From NCBI RefSeq assembly GCF_013377785.1, contig NZ_JABXWT010000026.1, positions 1-33,158 on the forward strand: DNA of 33,158 bases, written 5' to 3'. The position numbers and the translations under genes are program-made. Shown in pieces: positions 7,633-15,390 of this stretch (its first letter is position 1; each line of letters begins with the position of its first letter). The notes beneath the pieces were generated by a model that was not told the DNA's origin, searched no databases, and saw nothing but the letters and a program-made list of their open reading frames with translations. This stretch comes from Ruegeria haliotis. GTDB lineage: Bacteria > Pseudomonadota > Alphaproteobacteria > Rhodobacterales > Rhodobacteraceae.

Positions 7633-8241
7633 ATGATACGTCTTTTTGATTTCAAGCTGTCCGGCAGTTGTCACAAAGTCCGCATGTTATTGTCGATGCT
7701 GCACCTTGAATATCAGTTGATCGACGTCGATCTGTTGAACGGAGATCAGACACAGGCACAGTTCCTGCGCATTAACCCGCTGCACAAGGTGCCCGTCCTC
7801 GATGATGATGGGTTTGTTCTGCGCGACAGCACCGCGATCATGATGTATCTGGCGCAAAAATACGACGCGGCGAGTTGGGCCCCCAAGACACCTGAAGAAC
7901 ACGGCGAGATTCAGCAGTGGCTGTCCTTTTCGGTCAATGAAGTATTTCACGGACTGGCAACGGCCAGAGCAATTGTTCTGTTTGAACGGGATATTGATCT
8001 GACCGGACCACAAGCACTGGCTCATTCATCGCTGGAGACAATGGAGCGGCACTTGTCCGGCAGCCCTTGGCTGGCTTGCGGCCAGCTGACTCTGGCAGAT
8101 CTGGCCTGCTACCCTTACGCCGCGCTGTCTTATCAGGGGAACGTTCCATTGTCCCCGTACCCGTCGGTGCAAAACTGGATCAGGCAGATCGAGGCTCTGC
8201 CCGGATATGTGGCTATGCCCGGGGTACCAGCCCCCGCCTGA
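7633..8241 (+). CDS. Glutathione S-transferase family protein
   Basis: This 202-residue protein has an N-terminal thioredoxin-like domain (about 1-77) and a helical C-terminal domain. 'SGSCHKVRMLLSML' places Cys13 or Ser10 at the catalytic N-terminal site; 'HKVPVLDDDG' holds the cis-proline and 'LRDSTAIMMYLA' the residues that bind the glutamyl part of glutathione. Members conjugate or reduce electrophiles, or isomerise ring-cleavage products in catabolic clusters. It follows the amino acid permease by 14 bp with only a weak ribosome binding site. The substrate is unknown. Confidence 0.88.
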   Translation: MIRLFDFKLSGSCHKVRMLLSMLHLEYQLIDVDLLNGDQTQAQFLRINPLHKVPVLDDDGFVLRDSTAIMMYLAQKYDAASWAPKTPEEHGEIQQWLSFSVNEVFHGLATARAIVLFERDIDLTGPQALAHSSLETMERHLSGSPWLACGQLTLADLACYPYAALSYQGNVPLSPYPSVQNWIRQIEALPGYVAMPGVPAPA

Positions 8242-8258
8242 CACAAGTGTCTGTCAGG
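8237..8258. terminator. Possible bidirectional terminator between convergent genes
   Basis: CCTGACA (8237-8243) and TGTCAGG (8252-8258) pair across an eight-base loop, in the 29-bp gap between the convergent glutathione S-transferase and ferredoxin genes; the left arm overlaps the transferase stop codon. The flanks extend pairing with C/G runs. No T-run is seen, so the call rests on location and stem only. Confidence 0.4.
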
Positions 8259-8270
8259 GGCTGGACGCAG

Positions 8271-8588
8271 TCATAGCCTGACCTGAACCATGCCATTTTC
8301 AATCCGGGTTTCAAAAACGCGCATTGCCCGCGTTGCCGGTGCCGAAACGGGGTTACCATCTCGTACATCAAATGCGCCTTGATGCAGGGGGCATTCAATC
8401 ACATGGCCATCAAAATAGCCGTCGCATAGATCTGCGCCACCGTGGTTGCACAGCGCCAGCGACGCATAGACACCGCTGGGCGTATCATAGATCGCTATGA
8501 GACGCGGCCCGATCTCGATCCGTGTGACCCAGTTTTTCTCCAGTTTTGAGGCCTCGACCACGTCGCGCCATGGTTTTTCACTTACCAT
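8271..8588 (-). CDS. Rieske-type [2Fe-2S] ferredoxin
   Basis: This 105-residue protein is a stand-alone Rieske domain. The cluster ligands are Cys47 and His49 in 'CNHGG' and Cys66 and His69 in 'CPLHQGAFD', with the expected spacing. Such ferredoxins carry electrons from a reductase to an oxygenase. GAGG at 8597-8600 supports the ATG at 8588. It starts three bases after the stop of the membrane di-iron desaturase gene, so the two are almost certainly co-expressed, and the ferredoxin is the likely electron donor of that enzyme. No ferredoxin reductase gene is in the window. Confidence 0.93.
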   Translation of the reverse strand: MVSEKPWRDVVEASKLEKNWVTRIEIGPRLIAIYDTPSGVYASLALCNHGGADLCDGYFDGHVIECPLHQGAFDVRDGNPVSAPATRAMRVFETRIENGMVQVRL

Positions 8589-8591
8589 CTG

Positions 8592-9548
8592 TCAGACCTC
8601 TGCCTTTTGTCCGGGGTTGCGTCGCAGGATCTGGCGCAGAATGTCGCGGTGCGCGGCCAGATAGCCGCCCTTTTCGACAAAGATGTGGTCCTTCAGTTTT
8701 TCATGCAGCCGCGGCAGCGCGTGAAAGGGGACCGACGCCACATAATGATGTTCCGCATGATAGTTCATGTTCCAGCACAAAAAAGCCATTGGCGATGAAA
8801 CCAGATTGGTTCGGGTGTTTTCCGACATCTGGGCAACTGTAGGCCGCCCCACATGTTCAGTCATGCGCACAAACCTCATAACTGGTTCACCCAGAAATAA
8901 TGGAATAATCCAGTACCAGATCAGACCCCACCAACCCGTCAGGGCCATAGCCAGAAAAACAGCCCCGTAGAGGGCAAGCATCCGGCGGGCATCCCAAAAG
9001 ACCGCCTTATGTTCGACCTTGGGAATAAAGCGCAGCTCTACCTCACTGAGGTTACCGCGTGCGTGGCGGAACACCTCAGTGAACTTACCACGCCAGTAGG
9101 GCAGGGCCGAGAGATAGAGGAAATACTGACCAAGCGTTTTGGGCAGGGGGATCAGTTCGGGATCTTCGCCGGTCAACTGGGTATAGGTGTGATGATCACA
9201 ATGCTCGTATCGAAAAAACCGATGCGGCAGAATGATGATCAACCCGCAGATCTGACCGACCAGATCATTCAGCCAACGTGTTCGGAACACGGTGTAGTGC
9301 ACACATTCATGTTGCAGCGAAAAGTGATGGACCAGAACGACACCCTGAAGAAACATTGCAGGCCAGAGCAGCCAGCTGTTCCAAGACAGTGTGATCAGCG
9401 TCGTGGTAAAAGCGAGTAACAGGATCCAAAGTGCAAGGCGGCGCAAGCCCGGTCCGTTTGAGCGCTGCATAAATCTCTTGAGTTCTTCGCGCGTAAGTTT
9501 TCCTTCGGCCAAGGCCTGAGTCAGCGGCGTGACGATTGCTTTTGACAT
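8592..9548 (-). CDS. Membrane fatty-acid-desaturase-family di-iron enzyme
   Basis: This 318-residue membrane protein carries the three histidine boxes of the family: 'HECVH', 'HCDHH' and 'HAEHH'. They bind two irons on the cytoplasmic side and use O2 to desaturate or hydroxylate a substrate. Several hydrophobic segments flank the boxes, for example 'WILLLAFTTTLITLSWNSWL'. I use the ATG at 9548 (MSKAIVTPL); a longer frame to 9638 adds 30 residues without family character. The adjacent Rieske ferredoxin suggests a ferredoxin-dependent hydroxylase/desaturase. Being in a catabolic region rather than a lipid operon, it may act on a small molecule. Confidence 0.88.
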   Translation of the reverse strand: MSKAIVTPLTQALAEGKLTREELKRFMQRSNGPGLRRLALWILLLAFTTTLITLSWNSWLLWPAMFLQGVVLVHHFSLQHECVHYTVFRTRWLNDLVGQICGLIIILPHRFFRYEHCDHHTYTQLTGEDPELIPLPKTLGQYFLYLSALPYWRGKFTEVFRHARGNLSEVELRFIPKVEHKAVFWDARRMLALYGAVFLAMALTGWWGLIWYWIIPLFLGEPVMRFVRMTEHVGRPTVAQMSENTRTNLVSSPMAFLCWNMNYHAEHHYVASVPFHALPRLHEKLKDHIFVEKGGYLAAHRDILRQILRRNPGQKAEV

Positions 9549-9628
9549 GTGAGTTCCATAATTTTGCCGGTGCGGGGGCGTTGCCCACTGCGCATAAACC
9601 GGCACCGGAGACGGGAGTGCTCCGCACC

Positions 9629-9654
9629 ATAGGGCCAACTCGGAGAGGCCCTAT
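9629..9654 (-). other. Stem-loop in the leader of the desaturase gene
   Basis: ATAGGGCC (9629-9636) and GGCCCTAT (9647-9654) are perfect reverse complements across ten bases, in the 155-bp gap between the M29-like gene and the desaturase gene on the minus strand. Without a T-run on the minus-strand side it is a weak terminator candidate for the M29-like gene; it may equally be an operator or leader structure. Confidence 0.4.
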
Positions 9655-9703
9655 TAATATAGGATTATCCTGTCAGATTGCGATTCGATCAAGACAGGAA
9701 TGG

Positions 9704-10789
9704 TCAGACAGCCGCTTGCAGTCCGATATTTGGGTCAGGGTCGGCAAACAGGGCCGCTGCGCAGGAATGCCGGTCAAGAATGGATTGACCGTTGGGTAGA
9801 CGTTCGGCAAGAAAAACACCGTTATCCCAGTAAGTCACACCGTTGATTGCAATGGTCGGATCAATCACATTCCAACTGATTTCACCGGGTGCATAGGCTC
9901 CGCAAGTGTGGAAATGCAGAATGCGCGGATTTCCAAAGGCAGATCCGCCCCAACGTTCATAATTGTCACGCATATCCCAGGGATATCCGCAGCCCGGGTG
10001 AATCCCTGCGTGCCAGGAATGTACAAAATTGCGATCAATGCCGAATTGCCCGGCAACCCGGTCATAGTGAGCCTCGGCGCGCGCGGCGTTGACGGGATCG
10101 CCCTCGAACCGCGTTAACCGACCATTTTCCATCATCGCAAAAACGGGCCGGTCGAATTCGATCGTGTAATCGTCATAATATTTGGATCCTGTGCCCGTCA
10201 GGAAGCTGACGGCCACCCGGCCGGAAAAGCTGTGGGCTGGAACTGGTGTGAAGACGGACATTGGAAACCGCAGGATCGAGGTATCTCCCGTGGGCTTCAG
10301 GTCCATCATCGGGCGTCCGCGCACGTCAGTTCCCAATGGGCAGGTGATCCGAACTTCCTGAGCCGCATCAAGCACCGCGTTGACGTCGGCCTTAAGCTCC
10401 AGGAATGCATCGTGGTGCCCGTTTGAAAAGCCCGAACCCAGCAGCTCTTTGTTCACGGCAAAGCTGACGATGATCCTTTTGCCCTGTGGCATGTCTGAAA
10501 ACCGCAGCTGGTCCCCGAGGCGCGCCAGAAACAGAATGATATCCGCAGCCTGAAACCTGGCCAGAAGAGCGGGCGAAAGATGCGGGTTGTCGGGATTGAA
10601 GCCCACATCAACAGCATCAACGGCCAGCCCCAGATTTTGGGCCGCCTTGTTGACGACATCCACGCAATTGGCATCAAAATATCCGAATTCCGGCGGCTCG
10701 AATGCGATCAGCAGCCGGTCACCTGCGGTTGCATGGGCGCAGTTCACCAGCAGGTTTCGCGCGCCTTGCTCGGGCGTCGTGTCGGACAT
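9704..10789 (-). CDS. M29 aminopeptidase-like protein of uncertain activity
   Basis: This 361-residue protein resembles the peptidase M29 / aminopeptidase T fold that also includes the 2,5-dihydroxypyridine dioxygenase NicX. A C-terminal 'HSWHAGIHPGCG' block and the later 'GEISWNVIDPTIAINGVTYW' are in the positions of metal-binding segments. By eye, the H-x-D metal motif near the C-terminus of M29 enzymes appears as E-x-S here, so classic peptidase or NicX activity is doubtful. Its ATG overlaps a palindromic site, with AGGGGG as Shine-Dalgarno. It diverges from the LysR gene at 10885 and is probably regulated by it. Confidence 0.6.
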   Translation of the reverse strand: MSDTTPEQGARNLLVNCAHATAGDRLLIAFEPPEFGYFDANCVDVVNKAAQNLGLAVDAVDVGFNPDNPHLSPALLARFQAADIILFLARLGDQLRFSDMPQGKRIIVSFAVNKELLGSGFSNGHHDAFLELKADVNAVLDAAQEVRITCPLGTDVRGRPMMDLKPTGDTSILRFPMSVFTPVPAHSFSGRVAVSFLTGTGSKYYDDYTIEFDRPVFAMMENGRLTRFEGDPVNAARAEAHYDRVAGQFGIDRNFVHSWHAGIHPGCGYPWDMRDNYERWGGSAFGNPRILHFHTCGAYAPGEISWNVIDPTIAINGVTYWDNGVFLAERLPNGQSILDRHSCAAALFADPDPNIGLQAAV

Positions 10790-10790
10790 T

Positions 10791-10821
10791 GATACCCCCT
10801 AGTATCTGATTTTAACAAATC
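10791..10821. promoter_or_regulatory. Tandem inverted repeats, candidate LysR-type operator
   Basis: GATAC-N6-GTATC (10791-10806) and GATTT-N4-AAATC (10808-10821) lie side by side in the 95-bp divergent gap between the M29-like gene and the LysR gene. Dyads with an A/T at each edge about eleven bases apart suit LysR-type sites. The first dyad includes the Shine-Dalgarno of the M29-like gene, so binding could also affect that gene's translation region directly. Confidence 0.45.
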
Positions 10822-10884
10822 TAATGCCCTCAACCGTCTCTAATCCATTTGAAAGAAATAATGGCTGACATTAGGATGACTAAT

Positions 10885-11814
10885 ATGATCTTGAATCTAC
10901 CATATTCCGCGCTGCGTGCCTTCGAAGCTGTGGTGCGCCATTCCGGCTTTTCACCAGCTGCCGAGGAACTGGGCGTCAGTCAGAGTGCCGTAAGTCAGCA
11001 TGTAAGATCTCTGGAAGAATGGCTTGGCCGTGAACTGTTGGTACGCGGTGCGCGCCAGTCGCGACCAACCCGCGAGGGCGAGCAGCTGGCGCTGGCAATA
11101 TCAGATGGGTTGGGGCGTATCTCGGATGTCTGCGCACAATTGCGTGACAAAACGCGCAGTGATCGGACGATCGTTATTTCGTGCCTGCCGGGCTTTGCGT
11201 TTAACTGGTTGTTTCCACGCCTAATTCACTTTGATCTGGCGCATCCCGACCTTTCAATTTCGATCGCCACCGATACTGGTCAACATCCCTTTTCCGGCGC
11301 TGATGCGGATATAGGCATCAGGTATGGGCTGGGCGAATATCCCGGGTTTCAGACAGATTTGTTGATGAATGAGCGACTATTTCCTGTCTGTGCACCGGGC
11401 CTGTTGCCCGAGTTGCACAGTATCGAGGATCTGTTTCGCCATACGTTACTAGTGGACGAAAACCTGCACCATGGTGCGGCCAGTCCGACATGGGAATTCT
11501 GGGCCCGACAATGTGATCTGAACTTGCCAACAACACTGCGCACACGCCAGTTGGGGCAATCGAACATGGTTGTACAGGCCGCAATCGAAGGGTTGGGCGT
11601 GGCATTAGGGCGTGAGCCGCTGGTCATCGATTCACTGTCGGAAGGGCGGTTGGTGCGTCCTTTTCCGTATCTGACGCAATCTCCGTTGTCTTATTGGCTG
11701 GTACGGCGGCATGAAACGAAGGACAGCCAGAAGGTCAGCGAATTCCTGAACTGGATTCAGGCCGAAGCCAAATCGCAACCTGACATTCCACCAGTCGTCG
11801 CCGGTTCAAATTAG
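10885..11814 (+). CDS. LysR-family transcriptional regulator (GcvA-like)
   Basis: The 309-residue protein has an N-terminal winged helix-turn-helix (about 5-63: 'LRAFEAVVRHSGFSPAAEEL', 'SQSAVSQHVRSLEEWLGREL') and a LysR substrate-binding domain to the C-terminus. The 'LPYSALRAFEA' start resembles GcvA-type regulators. I place the start at 10885 because AGGA (10873-10876) lies eight bases upstream and this gives the family's usual N-terminus; ATG 10861 is an alternative. It diverges from the M29-like gene and precedes a VanA-like Rieske oxygenase, both of which are probable targets. Confidence 0.9.
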   Translation: MILNLPYSALRAFEAVVRHSGFSPAAEELGVSQSAVSQHVRSLEEWLGRELLVRGARQSRPTREGEQLALAISDGLGRISDVCAQLRDKTRSDRTIVISCLPGFAFNWLFPRLIHFDLAHPDLSISIATDTGQHPFSGADADIGIRYGLGEYPGFQTDLLMNERLFPVCAPGLLPELHSIEDLFRHTLLVDENLHHGAASPTWEFWARQCDLNLPTTLRTRQLGQSNMVVQAAIEGLGVALGREPLVIDSLSEGRLVRPFPYLTQSPLSYWLVRRHETKDSQKVSEFLNWIQAEAKSQPDIPPVVAGSN

Positions 11815-11911
11815 CCCACCTTATATTACACATTACCAATCCCGCATGGCGGAGGGTAGGCATGCTGCTCCATACTGGCACAAGCCAACTGAATTAACGG
11901 AGAGCAGGATC

Positions 11912-12961
11912 ATGTATCTTAAGAACTGCTGGTATGTCGCTGCATGGAGCAAGGATATCGGTCACGCGCTGAGGGCCGAGACCTTTTTGGGCGAAAACGT
12001 CGTACTCTATCGCCAGCAGGATGGCACTCCGGTAGCACTGGAAGACGCGTGTCCGCATCGCAAACTACCTTTGTCAAAAGGCAATCTGAAAGGCGATTTG
12101 GTAGAATGTGGCTACCACGGTTTAACCTTCGATTGTTCGGGAAAATGCATCGACAGCCCGACCCAGCGGGGAATGACCCCACGGCGGGCGGTGGTGAAAT
12201 CCTATCCGGTGGTCGACCGTTATCGGTTGCTGTGGATCTGGATGGGGGACCCCGCCTTGGCCGATCCGGACAAAATTTTCCCGGTGGAGAATTTCGACGA
12301 TACCAGCTGGGGGCTGACCGATGGCGGGGTAATGGATATCGACTGCCATTATCTGTGGGTTTGTGACAACCTGCTTGATCCCAGTCATGTGGCGTGGGTT
12401 CATGTGTCCTCGTTTGCCGGGGCAGGGACGGACGAAGAGCCACTGAACGTGGAAAAGACAGATCGCGGTGTGATCGTATCGCGCTGGATCGAGAAAAAGC
12501 CGCCTTCACCCTATTACGCCAAGCTGGTCTCGTTTGAAGGTGATTGCGACCGCCTGCAACACTATGAGATGTGTATGCCTGCAATCGGATTGAACAAGTC
12601 CATTTATACTCCGATTGGCACAGGTGGGTATGACAAGGATCCGGTTGATGAGACATTCATTAATATCTCATACAATTTCATGACACCGATTGATGAGGAT
12701 AGAACCAGATATTTCTGGTTCCAGCATCGCAACTCCCTTTCCGATAATGCCGAAGTGTCGAAATATATGAATGACGGCGCACGAATGGCATTTCTTGAGG
12801 ATAAGGATGTGCTGGAAGAAGTTCATCAGGGCATGAAACACGCCAAAACGCCACATATTGATCTGGGCCTTGATGCCGGAGCTAAGCAGTTCCGGCGTGT
12901 CCTAGGCCGCGCCATCGAGGCCGAGAGTACCACGCCAGAAGGCGTTTTGCAGAGCGCCTGA
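11912..12961 (+). CDS. Rieske non-heme iron oxygenase, VanA-like (aromatic demethylase/hydroxylase type)
   Basis: The 349-residue protein has a Rieske domain at its N-terminus with Cys47/His49 ('ACPHR') and Cys66/His69 ('CGYHG'), and a catalytic domain with the mononuclear iron site 'DNLLDPSHVAWVH' (His159, His164). The N-terminus 'YLKNCWYVAAW' and overall length are typical of vanillate O-demethylase oxygenase subunits and relatives that remove O- or N-methyl groups. I use ATG 11912, preceded by GGAG and AGGA; the longer frame from 11846 has no family support. No VanB-type reductase is nearby. It lies 97 bp after the LysR gene and ends at a strong terminator. Confidence 0.9.
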   Translation: MYLKNCWYVAAWSKDIGHALRAETFLGENVVLYRQQDGTPVALEDACPHRKLPLSKGNLKGDLVECGYHGLTFDCSGKCIDSPTQRGMTPRRAVVKSYPVVDRYRLLWIWMGDPALADPDKIFPVENFDDTSWGLTDGGVMDIDCHYLWVCDNLLDPSHVAWVHVSSFAGAGTDEEPLNVEKTDRGVIVSRWIEKKPPSPYYAKLVSFEGDCDRLQHYEMCMPAIGLNKSIYTPIGTGGYDKDPVDETFINISYNFMTPIDEDRTRYFWFQHRNSLSDNAEVSKYMNDGARMAFLEDKDVLEEVHQGMKHAKTPHIDLGLDAGAKQFRRVLGRAIEAESTTPEGVLQSA

Positions 12962-12967
12962 CAACGA

Positions 12968-12994
12968 AAAAGGGCCGGATTTCCCGGCCCCTTT
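12968..12994. terminator. Bidirectional intrinsic terminator
   Basis: A-rich DNA, GGGCCGG (12972-12978), five-base loop, CCGGCCC (12984-12990), then CTTT form a strong GC stem with A/T flanks that work in both directions. It fills the 35-bp gap between the convergent Rieske oxygenase and PhyH genes. Confidence 0.75.
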
Positions 12995-12996
12995 CC

Positions 12997-13785
12997 TCAG
13001 GTTGTTTCGTAGATAACCGGGAACCGGCCACCGGCGAACGGTGCCCCAGATTTCAGACTGTCATCGTGCAGCCATTCGGTAACTGCATCGCGCGGCTCAT
13101 AGGTCGCGCCCTCGACTGCAAAGCGTATCGCATACCCGCGCCGACGGCGGGTTGAGGTCCTGTTGCCCATCGCCGAATGTACGGTCATCCCGTCGAATGC
13201 CAGAGCGTCTCCGGGCCTCATATTCTCAAAGTGAAAGATGTCGTATTCGGACCGGTTCGCTTCGAAATCCGGCATGTCGATATAGTCGGGATTGTCTTGT
13301 TCCAGATAGTGCAGGAACCCACCCAACTGATCAGTCTTGAATGGCCGGTATTTGGCGCCCCAGGCATGTGAGCCACGCACAAATTCCAACGCCCCATTGT
13401 CCGGGTCCACAGGATCAAGCGCGATCCACATGGTCATGATCGGACCTGACACCGGCCAATAGGGCTGATCTGTGTGCCATCCGGTCTGCGTTTGGGTTCC
13501 GGGTTCCTTTGCGAAAATCTGGTCGTAGATCAGGGATGTCCATGGGCTGCCCGCTACCTCGGCCACACGTCGCCCGATATCCGAGGTCAGGCAGTAATCC
13601 TGAAACACGCCCGGAGTTTCACGCATGTTCTTATAGGCGAAATACCGGTCACTCTTTTCGACCTCAGTATCCACCGCGTGACGTAGCTTGCTTAGCCATT
13701 CATCCGACAAGATATTCTTCAGTAACACGACACCGTCGCGCGTATAGGCATCCTGAACAGCCCTTAGATCAGTGGTTTTTGTCAT
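12997..13785 (-). CDS. Phytanoyl-CoA dioxygenase (PhyH) family Fe(II)/2-oxoglutarate enzyme
   Basis: The 262-residue protein shows the Fe(II) triad of PhyH enzymes: His104 and Asp106 in 'WHTDQPYW' and His203 in 'FDGMTVHSAMGN', with a downstream Arg-rich segment (near 213) that would bind 2-oxoglutarate. 'GALEFVRGSHAWG' is also typical. The enzyme would hydroxylate a small substrate, with O2 and 2-oxoglutarate as co-substrates. The ATG at 13785 is preferred: the frame continues upstream for 87 codons to 14046 but that part has no family features. It diverges from soxB; a joint function in osmolyte or N-methyl compound use is inference. Confidence 0.88.
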   Translation of the reverse strand: MTKTTDLRAVQDAYTRDGVVLLKNILSDEWLSKLRHAVDTEVEKSDRYFAYKNMRETPGVFQDYCLTSDIGRRVAEVAGSPWTSLIYDQIFAKEPGTQTQTGWHTDQPYWPVSGPIMTMWIALDPVDPDNGALEFVRGSHAWGAKYRPFKTDQLGGFLHYLEQDNPDYIDMPDFEANRSEYDIFHFENMRPGDALAFDGMTVHSAMGNRTSTRRRRGYAIRFAVEGATYEPRDAVTEWLHDDSLKSGAPFAGGRFPVIYETT

Positions 13786-14130
13786 TGCTTTTCCATCCAT
13801 ATCATCCGCCCATGTTTCGGGGCGGCTATACAAAGCAGGCGTGATACGCCCGGGTTCACATGGAGTCAGAAAACTGGGGAGCTGCGGCAATTGACGATGA
13901 AACAGGGCCACTTCGACCGGGCCGACCAACTGCCAGCAAGGCTTTGGTGAAACTGTTTGATACGCAAAGACATGGTGCATGCTAACCGAAATCGTCTGAC
14001 CGAGCCAGAGCAAGCTATGTTTGTGCTCCTTCGATGGATCACTCAAACGTTGTGTGAACGAAAGTCGGTGTGCGTCCGGGTAAATTTATTTATTGACGAA
14101 TTTTGTTCCTTGATAAATATTGTTACTACC
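13786..14130. promoter_or_regulatory. Divergent regulatory region between the PhyH gene and soxB
   Basis: No gene is supported in this 345-bp gap; the frames that cross it are unlikely N-terminal extensions. It holds a perfect dyad, GGCGT-GAT-ACGCC at 13838-13850, about 55 bp upstream of the PhyH start, which could be an operator. At the soxB side it becomes AT-rich and contains the 20-bp sequence shared with the region upstream of the ABC transporter. TTGACG at 14093-14098 and AATATT at 14116-14121, 17 bp apart, could be the soxB promoter. Confidence 0.45.
14086..14105 (+). repeat. 20-bp sequence shared with the transporter upstream region (copy B)
   Basis: This is the second copy of the core TTTATTGACGAAT with following TTG (first copy 3965-3984). 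It lies 26-45 bp before the soxB ATG and provides the TTGACG of the candidate soxB promoter. Position just upstream of the operon suggests a promoter or operator role. Confidence 0.4.
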
Positions 14131-15381
14131 ATGCAAAAATATTCTCTGTTCTCACTCGCCCGAAATGCGCTTTCTGGGCACCGCAACTGGCCCTTGGCTT
14201 GGCGGAGCCCACCCCTGAAAGATCAGTATGAGGTTGTGGTGATCGGGGCGGGGGGGCATGGCCTGGCCACCGCCTATTGCCTGGCCAAAGAATTTGGCAT
14301 CACTGATGTGGCCGTTCTGGACCGTGGCTGGCTGGGCGGCGGCAACATCGCGCGCAATACTGTGACGATCCGGTCGAACTATATGCGCGACGAGTCGATC
14401 CCGTTCTACGTCAAATCCGTGTCCATGTACGAAGGGCTTACGAAAGAGCTCAACTTCAACATGATGCACTCCAAACGCACGATGGTGGATGTTGTGCAAA
14501 CCTGGCCTAAGCTGCGCGAGCTTCGGCGCAGGCAATTGGTGATGGATATCTACGGTTCGACCTATGAGCAGATCACAACAGACGAACTGCGCCGCCGCAT
14601 CCCCGCACTGACCGGCGGCGGGCCCGATGCGCGCTTGCCGATCATTTGCGGCATGGTCCATACGGATGCGGGCGTAAACCGACATGATGCGGTGGCCTGG
14701 GGCTATGCCCGTGCGGCGGATGCCATGGGCGTCGAAATACACCAACAAACCGCCGTGCAGTCGCTGATCCGGGGGGCGGATGGCGCGATTGAAGGGGTTG
14801 AAACCAATCAAGGAACAGTTCGGGCCAAAAAGGTTGTTGTGGCTGTGTCTGGTCACACGACGACCCTGACGGAAACAGCAGGTCTGAAACTACCATTGCG
14901 GACGATGAACCTGACGGCCTTTGTGTCCGAACCGGTGCAGCCGCTGGTCGATGTGATCGTGAATTGCCCGGACAGCGGTTTCTATTTCAGCCAATCCGAC
15001 AAGGGCGAAATGGTGATCGGCGGCGCACCCGACATGGGGCAAAGCTTTCGCCGCGATATCAAGCAAAACGTGTTCGAAGACACCGTGACCTCAATGCTGT
15101 CCCTCTTCCCCAGCTTCAAGAAGCTCAAGCTGATGCGGCAATGGGGTGGGCATCTGGATATTGCCCACGATGCCTCGCCCATTATGGATCAGACCGAAGT
15201 GCCGGGGCTGTTTGTCACCGCCGGATGGTGGGGCGGCTACAAGGCGATCCCGGCGGGCGGTCTGACGCTTGCGCATCTGGTGGCAAAAGACGAGCCGCAC
15301 CCGTTGATGTCTTCATTCACCCTCGACCGCTTCCGCCATCTGGATTTCGTGATGGAAGCTGGCACGACGACCGCACGATAG
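14131..15381 (+). CDS. soxB: Sarcosine oxidase, beta subunit
   Basis: The 416-residue flavoprotein starts with 'MQKYSLFSLARNALSGHRNW', a segment characteristic of heterotetrameric sarcosine oxidase beta subunits. A dinucleotide-binding site follows ('VVVIGAGGHGLATAYCLA', about 36-53), then 'GWLGGGNIARNT'. The DAO-type fold oxidises the N-methyl group of sarcosine, giving glycine, and passes C1 to folate on the alpha subunit with H2O2 formation. I use ATG 14131; the frame extends upstream to 13957 without family support. The start has no clear Shine-Dalgarno and the candidate promoter is so close that the mRNA may be leaderless. First gene of soxBDAG. Confidence 0.95.
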   Translation: MQKYSLFSLARNALSGHRNWPLAWRSPPLKDQYEVVVIGAGGHGLATAYCLAKEFGITDVAVLDRGWLGGGNIARNTVTIRSNYMRDESIPFYVKSVSMYEGLTKELNFNMMHSKRTMVDVVQTWPKLRELRRRQLVMDIYGSTYEQITTDELRRRIPALTGGGPDARLPIICGMVHTDAGVNRHDAVAWGYARAADAMGVEIHQQTAVQSLIRGADGAIEGVETNQGTVRAKKVVVAVSGHTTTLTETAGLKLPLRTMNLTAFVSEPVQPLVDVIVNCPDSGFYFSQSDKGEMVIGGAPDMGQSFRRDIKQNVFEDTVTSMLSLFPSFKKLKLMRQWGGHLDIAHDASPIMDQTEVPGLFVTAGWWGGYKAIPAGGLTLAHLVAKDEPHPLMSSFTLDRFRHLDFVMEAGTTTAR

Positions 15382-15390
15382 GACAGGACC

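Noticed and set aside
9549..9638. N-terminal extension of the desaturase
   Set aside because: It would cover a stem-loop and lacks family similarity; MSKAIVTPL at 9548 is the natural start.
9704..10789. 2,5-dihydroxypyridine dioxygenase (NicX)
   Set aside because: The fold may be shared, but the His/Asp iron ligands I expect near the C-terminus do not line up.
13842..13966. Repeated octamer TGATACGC at 13842 and 13959
   Set aside because: Two copies of eight bases within 120 bp are not enough to exclude chance.
13786..14046. N-terminal extension of the PhyH protein to 14046
   Set aside because: The extra 87 residues have no family features, and ATG 13785 gives the normal N-terminus. The region is better explained as the intergenic space before soxB.
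13957..14130. N-terminal extension of SoxB
   Set aside because: The residues before 'MQKYSLFSL' do not resemble SoxB, and the segment includes the candidate promoter.
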